Part shown: positions 26,327-37,782 of the stretch, piece after piece | Numbering within the stretch: the stretch's first letter is position 1 | Layout of the letters: every line of letters starts with the position of its first letter | NCBI RefSeq assembly: GCF_020379485.1 | Contig: NC_063435.1 | Span: 1,426,001 to 1,490,000, forward strand | Source of the DNA: Brassica napus | Taxonomy: Eukaryota; Streptophyta; Magnoliopsida; Brassicales; Brassicaceae | DNA length: 64,000 nt | Reading direction: 5' to 3' | Notes under the pieces: generated by a model | What the model saw: only the letters and a program-made list of their open reading frames with translations | Database searches by the model: none | Told to the model about the DNA's origin: nothing | Made by a program: the position numbers and the translations under genes

Positions 26327-27903
26327 ATGTCGGATGGATACTCTTATAGTTCGAAGAAAACTGACGACATCTGCGAAGATGTTTGTGCTCAGGTAAGAGA
26401 CTTCTGATTTCTAATCTCTGTTCTGTTTCGATTCTTATCAATTTCGTGCTAAATCGTTTTTTTATGTCTTTCTTTGGCATTAACGAAATCGAGATTCTGA
26501 TACCAATTCGATTAGAATTATTGATCGTAATGCATTAATCATATAATTGTCGGAAACTCGGAATTGAGAAGACGATTCGATTGATTTCTCGATTGTTTTG
26601 TTTTGTCTGAAACATTTTTTTTTTTGAAACACTTTTTGTCTGAAACATTAGTGGGTTTTTTTTTTTGAAACTAAACATTAGAGGTTTTGTTTTGTTACGA
26701 TTTAACATTATTTGTTTTATGGTTTGATTCTCTGTGTGCAATCTCTGAACCGGTACAATGTTGATTCCTAACCGTATCCGGTTTGGTTCTTTAATTCTCT
26801 AGGACGGTTCACGAGCAGCCAAGGCCTTGTCAAGAGTCAGGTGCTTACTACGAGGACTCGATTTCAAAACCTACATCCTCTTCTTCACCCTCGTTCCCTT
26901 ACTCATCTTCGGAGCCTACCTCCACGGTCAGAAGCTCACCTACTTCTTACGACCCCTCTGGCAATCCCCGCCCAAACCGTTTCACACCCTCCCTCACTAC
27001 CACCACGTCAACGTCTCCATGCAAACCCTCTGCGCCCTCCACGGCTGGACCCACCGCGACACTCCTCGACGCGTCTTCGACGCCGTGCTCTTCAGCAACG
27101 AGGTCGACATGCTCACCATCCGATGGAAAGAGCTCCACCCTTACGTGACGCAGTTCGTAATCCTCGAGTCCAACTCCACCTTCACCGGTTTGCCTAAACC
27201 GTTGGTTTTCGCCGCGAACCGGGAAAGTTTTGATTTCGTGGAGCCGAGGCTGACGTACGGGAGCGTCGGAGGGAGGTTCAAGAGAGGTGAGAATCCTTTT
27301 GTCGAAGAAGCTTACCAGAGGATCGCGTTGGATCAGCTGATAAGACTCGCGGGGATTCAAGAAGACGATCTGTTGATAATGTCTGACGTGGACGAGATCC
27401 CTAGCGCTCATACCATCAACCTCCTTAGATGGTGCGATGGTTACCCGCCGGTTCTTCATCTTCAGTTAAAAAACTATTTATACTCGTTTGAGTATTACGT
27501 GGACAACAAAAGCTGGAGAGGTTCTGTGCATCGGTACATCCCCGGGAAGACGCGGTACGCTCATTTCCGACAAGGAGATGTTCTTTTGGCGGACTCTGGT
27601 TGGCACTGCAGTTTCTGTTTCAGGCGCATTAGCGAGTTTGTGTTCAAGATGAAAGCGTATAGTCACAATGACCGTGTTAGATTCTCTCATTATTTAAATC
27701 CGAAAAGGATTCAAGATGTGATATGTAGAGGGACTGATCTGTTTGATATGATTCCTGAGGAGTATACGTTTAGGGAAATTATTGGGAAGCTAGGTCCGAT
27801 CCCGAGGTCTTACTCGGCTGTTCATCTACCAAGTCATCTGATTGAAAAAGCTGAGAGTTATAAGTACTTGTTACCTGGGAACTGCGTAAGGGAAAGTGGG
27901 TGA
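26327..27903 (+). CDS. Glycosyltransferase family 17 (beta-1,4-GlcNAc-transferase-like) protein
   Basis: Two exons, 26327-26392 and 26803-27903, joined by a GT-AG intron, give 388 residues. A short cytosolic tail, a single signal anchor (about residues 46-62, YILFFTLVPLLIFGAYL) and a large lumenal domain describe a type II Golgi protein. The GT17 domain has DAVLFSNEVDMLTIRWKEL, FVILESNSTFTG and the metal-binding DVDEIPS (217-223). The family is related to animal MGAT3, which adds bisecting GlcNAc; plants are not known to make that structure, so the substrate is open. The second exon is G+C-rich compared with its surroundings, as usual for this gene. Synteny: At5g14480. Confidence 0.9.
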
Positions 27904-28474
27904 TAAAGGCTTGCGCTTATCAGGCTTTGGTAGTTTGTTAGGTAAATGTGGAAGGAAATGGTACAGTTTATTGAAGAGAGGGATTTGATATGGAATCTCT
28001 GGTGAGGGTATATAAACTTTGTCTGCTTATTAAAACTGACTCATGTTCCCATGTTGTTTTTGGGGAAGTTTTGCTGGGATAGTCTCTCCTCTTTCTCTTC
28101 ACTTCAAAACTCTATTTCATACTCTCTTTACTTGTTAATCTGTACAATTCACTAGTGATTTCTTTACATTATCCTCATATTCTTTTTAATCTTTATTTTT
28201 AAAAATTCATTCATGGTTTGTTATCCTCTTGATCCAATTGTTAGTTGCTTTTAAGCCTTTTCTCCCTCATAATGGCGCTGTGCCTGCAAAACTTAAACCA
28301 AATAATTTGTAAAATTCTTGTTATTTAAGAAAAAGTTTGACATTATTGTGAAAGACAACCATTTATTGAGTTGTTGATTTCTCTGTTATATGAACTACGG
28401 TTCTTCAAGGCGGGGTATTTGGGTGTTGTATGTTCATTCTCAATAGAAATGATCTCAAAGTCAATTGACTTTGC
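27904..28474. other. GT17 3' flank
   Basis: The first 200-300 bases are the likely 3' untranslated region. Nothing else recognised before the ACC synthase relic. Confidence 0.5.
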
Positions 28475-28722
28475 AAAGGAGTTCTTGTCACGTATCCATC
28501 AAACCCACTCGGTAATGTGTTGACCAGACGTGAACTTTACCTTCTCGTTGACTTCATCACTTCCAAGAACATTCATCTCATTAGCGATGACATTTACTCA
28601 GGCACTATGTTCGGGTTGAACAATTCATAAGTGTAATAGATGTATTAAAAGAACAGAAACTCAAAAACACCAAGGTTTCTAAAAGAGTCCATGTCGTTTA
28701 CAGCATTTCCAAGGATCTGGGA
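28475..28722 (+). pseudogene. ACC synthase fragment
   Basis: The frame from 28475 reads [20 protein letters not shown], then [20 protein letters not shown], then TMFG; after one lost T near 28615 the frame changes and continues [17 protein letters not shown] and VSKRVHVVYSISKDLG up to 28722. This is the central pyridoxal-phosphate domain of 1-aminocyclopropane-1-carboxylate synthase, the step that commits methionine to ethylene (ACS5/8/9 clade wording). The lysine that binds PLP and both ends are missing. No ACS gene is known to me at this syntenic place, so it is a translocated, dead fragment. Confidence 0.82.
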
Positions 28723-28855
28723 TAGTGGGATGTCCTCTCCGTGGGAGCCACATGAGAGGTCATGAGCATAGTGAAGTGAAATATTAGCATAGAGGCCCTA
28801 TCTTGTTGTTAAAAAGAAGTTTACATAAAAAGTCTTCAAATTTGTAATATTAGCG
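28723..28855. other. Short spacer before the tandem units
   Basis: No feature recognised between the ACC synthase relic and the first tandem unit. Confidence 0.4.
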
Positions 28856-29196
28856 AGATACCACTACATGTCTTGAGTTTCTTTTGTTATTAATTACTAT
28901 TGTTTTAGGTTGGCGTTCTTTAGAAACAAAATGTAGCTTTTGTTAAATCTCTGCAGCCCTGGTACGTGTATATATATACATAATAAGTCACATATTATCC
29001 AAAAGAAAGAAACTAAAGTAGATCAAAACCCATGAACGTAATCTGCTCCTACCACCACGGACATTATATACATCAGTCTAGTGTGACGAACACAGAGAAA
29101 CAAGGCGTATAGTATATATTGTACGAAGAATAGTCACCGTTAAATATTGCTGATGTGTTGCTCTTACGCCTTAGCCCTTATGGCGGCAGCCTCAGG

Positions 29197-30384
29197 TGGA
29201 GCTGTCAAATGGTCCGTTCATCGCCCAATTAGACTTGCCCAATTAGGCTTACCTAGTTAAACCATGGGCAGTAATGGATGGTCTATAATAGACAATAGTC
29301 CAAACAAATGCTCAAAACCCATAGAGATCATGTCTAAATGGATAGTCTATGGACTACCCAATAGAATTTATAATTATTTATTTATAATTTTTAATCGAAA
29401 CTTTTAAAATTATACTTTCTCTCAAAAATTACAAAACTACTTTTTCAACAAAATTATAAAACTTTAGTTTTTCTACGAAAACAGTAAAATTTTGTTTTAC
29501 CGCTAAAACCCATAAAATCTTATTTTTCCACCAAAATCGAGAAATTTTGTTTTCCCACAAAAATCAAGAAATTATGTTTTCCCGTCAAAACCGAAAAATC
29601 ACATTTTCCCATCAAAACCAAAAAAATTATATTTTTCGCGAAACCGGAAAATCATGTTTTCCCACCAAAACCAAGAAACTATGTTTTCCCGTCAAAACCG
29701 AGAAATCACATTTTCCCATCAAAACTAATAAATTATATTTCCGCAAAACCGAAAAATCATGTTTTCGCCAAAACCATAAAATCACGTTTTCTCACCAAAA
29801 CCGAAAATTACGTTTTTCCGCTGAAACCGAGAAATCATTTTTTCCGCCAAAACTGAGAAATTATATTTTCTGCAAAACCGGGAAATCTTGTTTTTCGCCA
29901 AAACCGTGAAATCATGTTTTCTTGTAAAATTAAAAAATTACGTTTTCTCACAAAAAAAATCAGAAATTATGTTCTTCCGCCAAAACCGTATATATTCCGC
30001 AAAAACTGAAAAATCATGTTTTTCACCAAAACCGTGAAATCATGTTTTCTTGTAAAATTAAAAAAAATATGTTTTCCCAAAACAAAACCGGAAATTACAG
30101 TTTCCCGTCAAACCCGTAAAATTATATTTTCCTATCAAAATTTTAAAATTATGTTTTCTCGCCAAAATTGTTAATTTTCTCATCAAAGTAGTGAAATTGC
30201 GTTTTCTGCTAAAACAATATTTCTCGCTAAAATTGTAAACCTATATTTTCATCAGAATCATAAAACTATACTTTTAAGAGACCCACCCATTATCTATTTG
30301 ATCTTTGTCCAATCGGACCATGGACCGCCCAAAGTGAATTGGACTGGGCCAGCCCATGGACGACCTACCCAGTTGACACCTCTA
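29197..30384. mobile_element. hAT-like element with an internal minisatellite
   Basis: An 1188-base insertion flanked by the 8-base target duplication gcctcagg (29189-29196) / gcctcggg (30385-30392). The ends are inverted: left tggagctgtcaaatggtccg, reverse complement of right tagaggtgtcaactgggtag, both followed by a catcgccc/gtccatgggc segment. An 8-base duplication and tgtcaa-type ends fit the hAT superfamily. Units B and C show the uninterrupted site. It has no transposase; most of it is a minisatellite. Confidence 0.82.
29400..30270. repeat. Minisatellite of ~28-34-bp units
   Basis: About 25-30 imperfect copies of a unit like gttttcccgccaaaaccgag plus aaatcat fill the hAT element. Unit length drifts between 26 and 34 bases. 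The long open frame across 29547-29909 is a by-product of the repetition and not a gene. Confidence 0.85.
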
Positions 30385-31217
30385 GCCTCGGGGCTAGCTT
30401 AACGATCCTCGACGCATCTAGAAGCAGCAACGTACGTGATCTTGGTGCGGTGAACGAAAGCGCGGCTGCTTTTGAATGGAGGTTGAAGCGTTTGGACTTG
30501 GAAACAGATTCTTCAAGAGAAATGATCCATACTCGAAGCCAAAGAGGCGAACATATATAGATCCTTCATTCGTGAAGTGAGGTTGGTGAGTACTTACTTA
30601 ATTTGGTGAGTTGTATTTTTTATCAGCGGTCTAAGACATAAGGCATGAAAAGGCTTTTATATGTCTCTATATATGCTCTTAAACTTCATGTTAAAGTTCT
30701 CATTCGTTTGACGTAAATGAAATTTTTGAATCAACAAGAAGGATTAGAATGACAAGCAAGCATGATAAAATGAGGTCCACAGTCAGTACATAGGGTAACA
30801 TTTATGACACGTCAACAAGACTTACAAACATCGGTATAGTTACATTCTTTTTTGTTTTTATTTGATAACCAGTTACATTCTTTTAAATTTTCTATTTATA
30901 GTTTTGCATGTGGACTTGATTAGGCTGGAAAGTTGACTAAACCATATTTTCATGCAAATTTGAACGAAGAATATAATACAAGCTTCTTACAAGTTATATG
31001 ATGATCTGAATAATTCTCAATATATTCTTCATTTCACACTTCCAGTTTCGTTCTTTAACCGTATAGACGTTGAATAGATAAAAGAGGAGCATGGCGCGAG
31101 AGAGACGAACGTCCTTTAACAAGAGGCATGTTTATCCAACACAGACGAATTGAGATGGTTTTATAAAGTCGACTTTCAACCTTCCGTAATGTACAAGATA
31201 CCACTCAGATATCACTA

Positions 31218-32032
31218 GGGAAAGTCGCATTTTTAAACTTCAAAGTAACATACACACTTTAAATATTCAAACTTTTTGCAGTAACACTACTAACACTCAA
31301 ACTGGAAATTTTATCATATCAAACCTCAAACGTGTTTCCCGCTGAATAAAAGTCGACGGAACAGTAACTTTGTTAGATGATGTGGTCTTTTTCAAAAAAT
31401 ATAAATAAAATAATTTTAGTGACTATTTTATTATTTTATATAATATAATAAGATATATATAGTTTCATCAAAATTAAGAAAAATTAAAAATTTGGAAAAA
31501 CAATTTTTTTTGGAAAATGATAACATTTTTAATACATTAGATTTTACTAAAAATCTTTTGCATCTCACAATGTTGTATTTAAAGTAATATTTTTGTAAGT
31601 AGAATTTCTGCAAAAAAATCTTAATCTTTTCAAAACTCATTTTTAACATTAAAAGGTGTAAGAAGATAAGTTTTAAAACTTATATTGTATATTAATTGTT
31701 TTCTAATTTTGTACGCTTTTCATAATTTAAATATTTTATAATTTAATGCACTAAAAAGATTTTTGTTTTGAAAAAAAAAATTCGTTTTTCCCTAAATTTT
31801 TATCAATTTCATATTTTTATGAAAATTATATATTTTCTTAATTATATAATAATAATAAGATATTAACTAAATGTATTTTAAAAATATTTAAATATTATGC
31901 TCGTTTAACGGAGTTACTGTTCCGCCTACTTTTTTTTGTGAGAAAACTTGAGTGTTAGAAGTGTTCGTTAATCAAGTTGAAGGTTTAAACTTCGTGTATA
32001 GTCACTTTGACGGTTAAAGATAGGATTTTCCC
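31218..32032. mobile_element. Mutator-like TIR element, 815 bp
   Basis: Flanked by the 10-base direct repeat gatatcacta (31208-31217 and 32033-32042). The ends are long diverged inverted repeats of about 150 bases: left gggaaagtcgcatttttaaa, reverse complement of right gggaaaatcctatctttaac, with later shared words ctaacactcaa and ggaacagtaact. Long TIRs and a 9-11-base target duplication are typical of MULEs. Non-autonomous; it separates tandem units A and B. Confidence 0.88.
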
Positions 32033-33233
32033 GATATCACTACTTGTTTTGAGCTTTTTTCTTATTATTAATTTTTTAGTTTCTATGGCTTCCTTTTTTT
32101 GTGTCTTAGAAACAAAATGTAGCTTTTGTAAAACATCTGCAGTCTTTGCTACGTATATATATATATCTATATTCACATTTTATCGAAAAGAAAAAAGAAA
32201 CTAGAGTAGAGCAAGACTCATATGCACGTGATCTGATCCTACCCACCACGGACATTATATATAAACAGCGGTCTAGTCTGATGAACAACGAGGAAGAAGG
32301 CGTATAGTCGTCCTTACGCCTTAGTTCAAATGGCGTCAGCCTCAGGGCTAGCTAACGATTCTCGACGCATCTAGAAGCAGCAACGTACGTGGTCTTGGTG
32401 TGGTGGACGAAAGCGCGGCTGCATTTGAATGGAGGTTGAAGCGTTAGGACTTGGAAACAGATTCTTCAAGAGAAGTGATGCATATATACTCGAAGCCAAA
32501 GAGGCGAACAAAGATCCTTCATTCGTGAAAGTCATGATAAAGTGAGGTTGGTGAGTACCTACTTAATTTGGTTCGTTATATACTTATATCAGTTGTCTAA
32601 GAGCGACATAAGGCATTAAAAAGGCTTTTATATGTCTATATATGTTCTTAAATTTCCAACTTGCAATTTCTTACTTTCTCATTCGTTTGACGTGTATAAA
32701 ATTTTTGAATCAACAAGAGGGATCTAGAATGACAAGCAAGCATAAAAAGGTGGGGTCCACAGTCAGTATGTGTATATATGGGGTAACACGTGAACGAGAC
32801 CTACAGACATCGATAGTTATAACAGTCTTTTTGTTTTTATTTGATAACCAAGTTGACATTCTTTTAAATTTTAAATTTATAGTTTTGCATGTTGACGTGA
32901 TTAGGCTGGAAAAAATGACTAAACCATATTTTCATGCAAAATTGAACGAAGAATAGACAATTCTGAGAATATAATACTGGTTACATGATCTGAATGATTC
33001 AGGTTCTCAAGATGTTCTTCATTTCACACACTTCCAGTTTCGTCCTTTAACCTGTTACCCGTATAGACGTTGAAGAGATAAAAGAAAGTGACAGACCAGT
33101 CAACAGAGTGAAGTGGAGCATGGCGCGAGATAGACGAACATCCTCTAACACGTGAAGGCATGTTTATCCAACCCAGACTACTTGAGATGGTTTTTTAAAG
33201 TCAGACGACTTTCAACCTTTCGTAATGTACAAA
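32033..33233. repeat. Tandem unit B
   Basis: About 1.2 kb, uninterrupted. It has a TATA-like tatatataaac at 32256-32267, about 65 bases before ATGGCGTCAGCCTCAGGG at 32330, which opens a 14-codon frame (MASASGLANDSRRI, stop). In the alternate frame shared with units A and C the coding-like stretch runs ILDASRSSNVRGLG, VDESAAAFEWRLKR and then meets TAG where the others have Leu. A G-box (cacgtg) lies at about 32225. Read as a decayed tandem gene copy or a non-coding transcription unit. Confidence 0.72.
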
Positions 33234-34389
33234 GATACCACCACTTGTCTTGAGTTTTTTTTTTGTTATTATTATTTTTTCGGTTCAATGGCTTTCTTTA
33301 GAAACAAAATCTGCAGCCTTTGGTACGTGTATATATATACATATAAAGTCACATATTGTATGAAGAACGTCACCGTAAATTTGTGTGATAGTGTGATGAA
33401 CACCGAGGATCATAGTGTGATGAACACCGAGGATCAAGGCGTATAGTCTATATTGTATGAAGAACGTCACCGTAAATTTGCTGATGTGTTGCTCTTACGC
33501 CTTAGCCATAATGGCGGCAGCCTCAGGCTAGCTAAAACGATCCTCGACGCATCTAGAAGCAGCAACGTACGTGATCTTGGTTCGGTGGACGAAAGCGCGG
33601 CTGCGTTTGAAAAGAGGTCGAAGCGTTTGAACTTGGAAACAGATTCTTAAAGAGAAGTGATCCTTCATTCGTGAAAGTGATCATGATAAAGTGAGGTTGG
33701 TGAGTAGGTACTTAATTTGGTGAGTAATATTTTTTTATCAGTTGTGTAAGAGGGACATAAGGCAAACCTAGGCTTTGTATATGTCTATATATGTTCTTCA
33801 ACTTCATGTTAAATTTCGAATATTTCTTACTTTCTGATTCGTTTGACGCATATGAAATTTTAGAATCAACAAGAGGGAATAGAATGACAAGCAAGCACGA
33901 AAAGATGGGGTCCACAGTCAATACATGGGGTGGCATATCATGACACGTCAACGGGACCTACGGGCGTCGTTATTATAGTTACATTCTTTTTGTTTTTATT
34001 TGATAACCAATTAAGTTGACAATTTTCTATATACATATAAAAAGTTGAAAAAGTGGGGTCCACAGTCAATACATGGGGTGGCATATCATGACACGTCAAC
34101 TAGACCTACGGGCGTCGTTATAGTTACATTCTCTTTGTTTTTATTTGATAAAAACGAGGTGGCATATCATGATGACACGTCAACGGGACCTACGGACGTC
34201 GTTTTAGTTACATTCTTTTTGGTTTTATTTATTTGGTAACCAAGTTGACACATTCTTTTAAATATATATAATTTTTTTTGACTAAAGGCTTGACGTTCTT
34301 TTAAAATTTCTATGATAGTTTTGCATGTGGAATATAATAAAACGCGGACATATTAAGATGGTGGCGATTTTCAAACTTCCGTACTGTAC
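33234..34389. repeat. Tandem unit C with an internal triplication
   Basis: About 1156 bases, same landmarks as A and B. The coding-like stretch reads LAKTILDASRSSNVRDLG, SVDESAAAFEKRSKRLNL and stops after ETDS (about 33650). Near 33405-33445 a 23-base word (gtgatgaacaccgaggatca) is doubled. Around 33902-34240 a ~100-140-base piece with gtggcatatcatgacacgtc and cctacgggcgtcgtta occurs three times. The start of a fourth unit (gacactactcataac...ttcgag) is seen at about 34390 and runs into the next gene's promoter. Confidence 0.72.
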
Positions 34390-34681
34390 AAGACACTACT
34401 CATAACACGAATATAACTAATTGTTTCGAGTTTTTTCTTTTCATTTTAATCGCGTAAAACAAATGTGTGAAGAAGGCCTCAAAACGCAATCGCTGATACT
34501 TTGACGCAGTAAAAACGTTTGACTAAACTTCTTTACGACGCAGTATATAACAGAAGAAGAGAGAGCGAAAGCTTCAGAAGAAGAGAGAGAGCAAAAGCTT
34601 GAGAGAGAGAGAGAAAGAGAGAAAGCCAAAGCGGAGGCGAAGGTTGGAGAATCGATTAGGAGTGGTTGATTTCGAGCGGCC

Positions 34682-36849
34682 ATGGCGTCGTCTTCTAGTT
34701 CGGAGCGAGTGGCATCGGAGATTACACCGGCGGATTCTAGGGTTTTACAAAACGCTATGAGCGAAGGAGTTGAGGAGAAGCGGCTCAAGGAAGCGGGGTC
34801 TAACGAAGAAGAATCTGAGGTTTGCCTTATTGATTCTTGGATAAATTCTTGAATTTGTTCTAAGTTCATATCGAGTGTCTACGTTGTTGCATTGCTCGTG
34901 CTGATTTGGTTTGCTTTGTGGAATGTTTCTATTTGTGGAATGTTCATTTATTTTATTTATCAAATGTTGTGTGATTTGGCCCTGTGTAGATCGTCGCTGA
35001 TAGCAAACACAAGATGGATCTCTCTGCGTTAGCTGAAGTGAAGAACCGAGAAGATAGCTTGAACAAGGACGTTCAGATTGCTAAAGAGTGCATCTCTAGT
35101 GTAAGACCGAGATTAATGATCTGTGATTTGGTTACTGATTTTTAATTGTTCTTCTTTGGTTTGTCCTCAGCAAGAGATTGATGATCTCGTTGCGGCTACA
35201 AAGAGATTAGTTGTAGAAAGCTCAGAAGCTGGATTTGATGAAGACTCGATCAAGAAGAGGGATAAAGCTGCCCTTATTGCTTCCATCGCCAAGCTTGAAT
35301 CTGAGGTTTGCCTTTTTGATTCTTCTATAAAAATTTTGTGAATGGCCTTGGATTTGTTTTTATTCAATAGAGTGTCTACTGTTTCTTGTTGTTGCTTTGC
35401 TCGTGGGGTCAGTGCTGATTTGGTCTAAAGTTTCTTGTTTGTACTAAAGCAAAAATCCAAGGAAAGCTCTGAATCTGAGGTTTGATTATGTTTCTTGTTT
35501 TGTTATTGATTTGTCCTCAGTTGCATGAGATTCGTGCTGAAGGCCAAGAGGATATTCTCGTTTGCCCCAACTTTTATCCTACGGGTCTGAGTAAGAATGT
35601 CAAGACTGATGCAGAAGCACTCGGAGGTTCTTCTGTTCAAGAACCCAAGATAGATTGGAAGCTGACGGCTGAGATAGACTTCACAAGCCCCACTAGTACG
35701 CCGCCAGCTTTCATCAATATTGTAGATCATCCATGCTTGTTGTGGGATGTCAAATACCCTAAGAAAGACTTGACTTCAGAGACGAATTGGAAAGACGAAG
35801 GCCGGGGAGGCCCGGTCCGAAACCAGGGGGATCATGGTAATATTTTACCATTTCTCTAACGACTACTATTGTGTAATTGATTTTTGATTGTCTTAACTGA
35901 TTTTTGTTTGTTTGGTATATGTAGACAATTGTTGGACTTACTCGGCCACCGATGTCTACAGCTCCCATCGATTGAGAAACGAAGAAGACGAGGCTTTTCG
36001 CGTTATGAGCGCGAGATATCTAACATTTTACGTCAGTAAGGAAGAGCGAGAGAGGGAACGTAGACATGGAGATAGGAATACACACCATTGCCACGGATTC
36101 AGAGTAATACATGGTCTCAGATTCATAAAGGAGCATGGGGTTCCAGAAGAATCTCCTCGGGATGCTAAAACTGATTACAGCTGCATTAAAAATCCGCCAT
36201 CTCGAACTCAAAAATTGTTCCATTTTGGTGCTGACGTTGAGTTCATGGAGTCAGATAAAATTGAAGACTTGCAGAAGATGCTTCTGCACCAGCCTGTCTC
36301 TGCAAATATGATTCTCTACTACCCGGAATACGATAAAATTCTTACGGTAAGTAACAAATTTAGACTTATTCATCAATATGACAGTTGAGTTGAGTATTGA
36401 CTATTGTAGTTACAATTGGTTACTGCAGTTAGAGGAAATCTATGAAGGACCTACCTCAGAAAAATCATTGTATGGGGGAATTCATGCGGTCTTGGTTCTT
36501 GCCATTATAAGGTTTCTAGGGAAGTTGGTGGCGCTAGTTAAGCTCAGCCATGGAACCAAAGCTGGTGAATCCGGCTACATGTACGTATCTCTGAGCAAGA
36601 TGATCGTGAATGTCGAGTACTCTGTCGAAAAAAATCTTCTTTGTCAACTCAAACGTAAAACAGAAGACGCCATAGCTGAACCGTCGTATCTTCTTCGGAA
36701 CTTTACGGGTGTGAATTATGGTGATAGTCCAGGTGTGTAACTTGGTTCTTTCTCGTTTATGGGTTTGTTAATAGGTGTTAGTTTGATTCTATTCTTCTTC
36801 TGTTGCAGTTGCAGTTGCAAGGACAAGTAAAAAGAGGAAGCTAAACTGA
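34682..36849 (+). CDS. Papain-fold (C1A-like) protein with damaged active site, eight exons
   Basis: Proposed exons: 34682-34819, 34990-35100, 35171-35305, 35450-35479, 35521-35836, 35925-36346, 36429-36732, 36809-36849 (498 residues, all GT-AG, frame closed by TGA). The N-terminal third is helical and charged. From exon 5 it resembles papain-like cysteine proteases: GPVRNQGDHDNCWTYSA aligns with the oxyanion Gln and catalytic Cys region, and GGIHAVLVL with the catalytic His. But the Asn-Ser-Trp motif reads LSHGTKAGESGYMYV, so the catalytic Asn is lost, and the cysteine that normally precedes the active site is His. Between HAVLVL and KLSHG the sequence looks frame-shifted and restored. No signal peptide; a basic KKRKL tail could be nuclear. 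Brassicaceae carry related protease-like proteins of unknown role. Exons 1 and 3 and their introns are partial duplicates. Expression is not shown by the sequence. Confidence 0.6.
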
Positions 36850-37782
36850 AACGAGAAATGTTTTGAACTCGAGGTGCTCTCTCTCTCTATTGGTTGATTG
36901 ATGCACTTAAGATGACTTTTTGCTATATAATCTGCCTGATACTAGGATATTTCTTATTTAGCTCGGTATGACTTTGTTGATCAAAAGGCCAAAAGCGAAA
37001 CTGTCCATTGCTTCTATTGTTGGATTCAAGTTAAAAGTGTCATTCTTGCACATCATATATGTGTTTGCACTCTATACGCTTATATAGAAATGTCCTCCTG
37101 GTGCAGACTTAGTTGAGTTGTTTCTATTTTTATTGGCGCCTTATCTCTTACTGTTCTTATTCTCAGAGAAAAAGGAGGGATCAAGCATCAGATAGAAGTG
37201 GAGTGCAACAGTACACAATTTAACTAGGACACAAGACAAGGAGTATATTGTAGAGAATGAACTTTTGCTAATATCTGATATTGAGCATACGTTTGAGAGA
37301 TACATGATTTTGTGGTGCTTTTGACTTTTTGCCTTTATTGATAGTATTGTGAACCTTGAATCTTGCTAAAGATTCATTCTCTGTAATCAAAGATCCGCAG
37401 CTGTTGCAGGACTTACAATGTCGCATGAACTATTGCATTTGTTGCAGGACCTATATTGCACATGTTGCATTTGTTGCTCTGTTTGTCATTTGCACAATTA
37501 GGTTAACGACATCATCTTCATGCTTAAGCAAATAGAGACCGTTTATTGAAGAACATTTGACATGCCGATACTCAACGGCTCTAATCTGTTTCAAAGGAGA
37601 GTCTTCACTCTATCAGCACATCAGTTTGTGGATCTCGAACCAAGTTACAAGGGACACACTTGTTGAGGAGCCAAGTTGGTAACACGGACGGCGGGGATTT
37701 TACCAAGTCATGATGGGACTATAAACACAGCCGTTTGCGTAACGTTGGTACTAAAATGTGGAGCAGACTCTTCTTGTTCACA
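36850..37782. other. Spacer after the papain-like gene
   Basis: The first few hundred bases are the likely 3' untranslated region. A short direct repeat (gcatttgttgcagg and variants) occurs at 37380-37470. No gene recognised. Confidence 0.45.

Larger units (their letters stand above)
28856..31207. repeat. Tandem unit A (contains a hAT insertion)
   Basis: First of three direct repeats. Without the hAT (29197-30384) and one copy of its target site it is about 1156 bases. Shared landmarks with units B and C: gatacca/gatatca start, cttgag then T-rich stretch, gaaacaaaat...ctgcag...tacgtgtatatata, accacggacattatat, cttacgcc followed by ATGGCGGCAGCCTCAG, a coding-like stretch (ILDASRSSNVRDLG, NESAAAFEWRLKRLDLETDS, 30408-30557), ggtccacagtcagtac, and catggcgcgaga...tttatccaac near the end. 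The coding-like stretch is the best preserved here but has no intact start because of the hAT and frame. Function unknown. Confidence 0.75.

Noticed and set aside
26947..27459. 170-codon open frame on the minus strand
   Set aside because: It is the antisense shadow of the G+C-rich GT17 exon, whose sense frame has family motifs.
29547..29909. 120-codon open frame with SHKNQ/FSxQNRKI repeats
   Set aside because: It is a translation of the minisatellite in the hAT element; unit length is not a multiple of three throughout.
32330..32374. 14-codon peptide MASASGLANDSRRI
   Set aside because: Not kept as a gene: the frame is not conserved in units A and C, where it ends after 6-8 codons.
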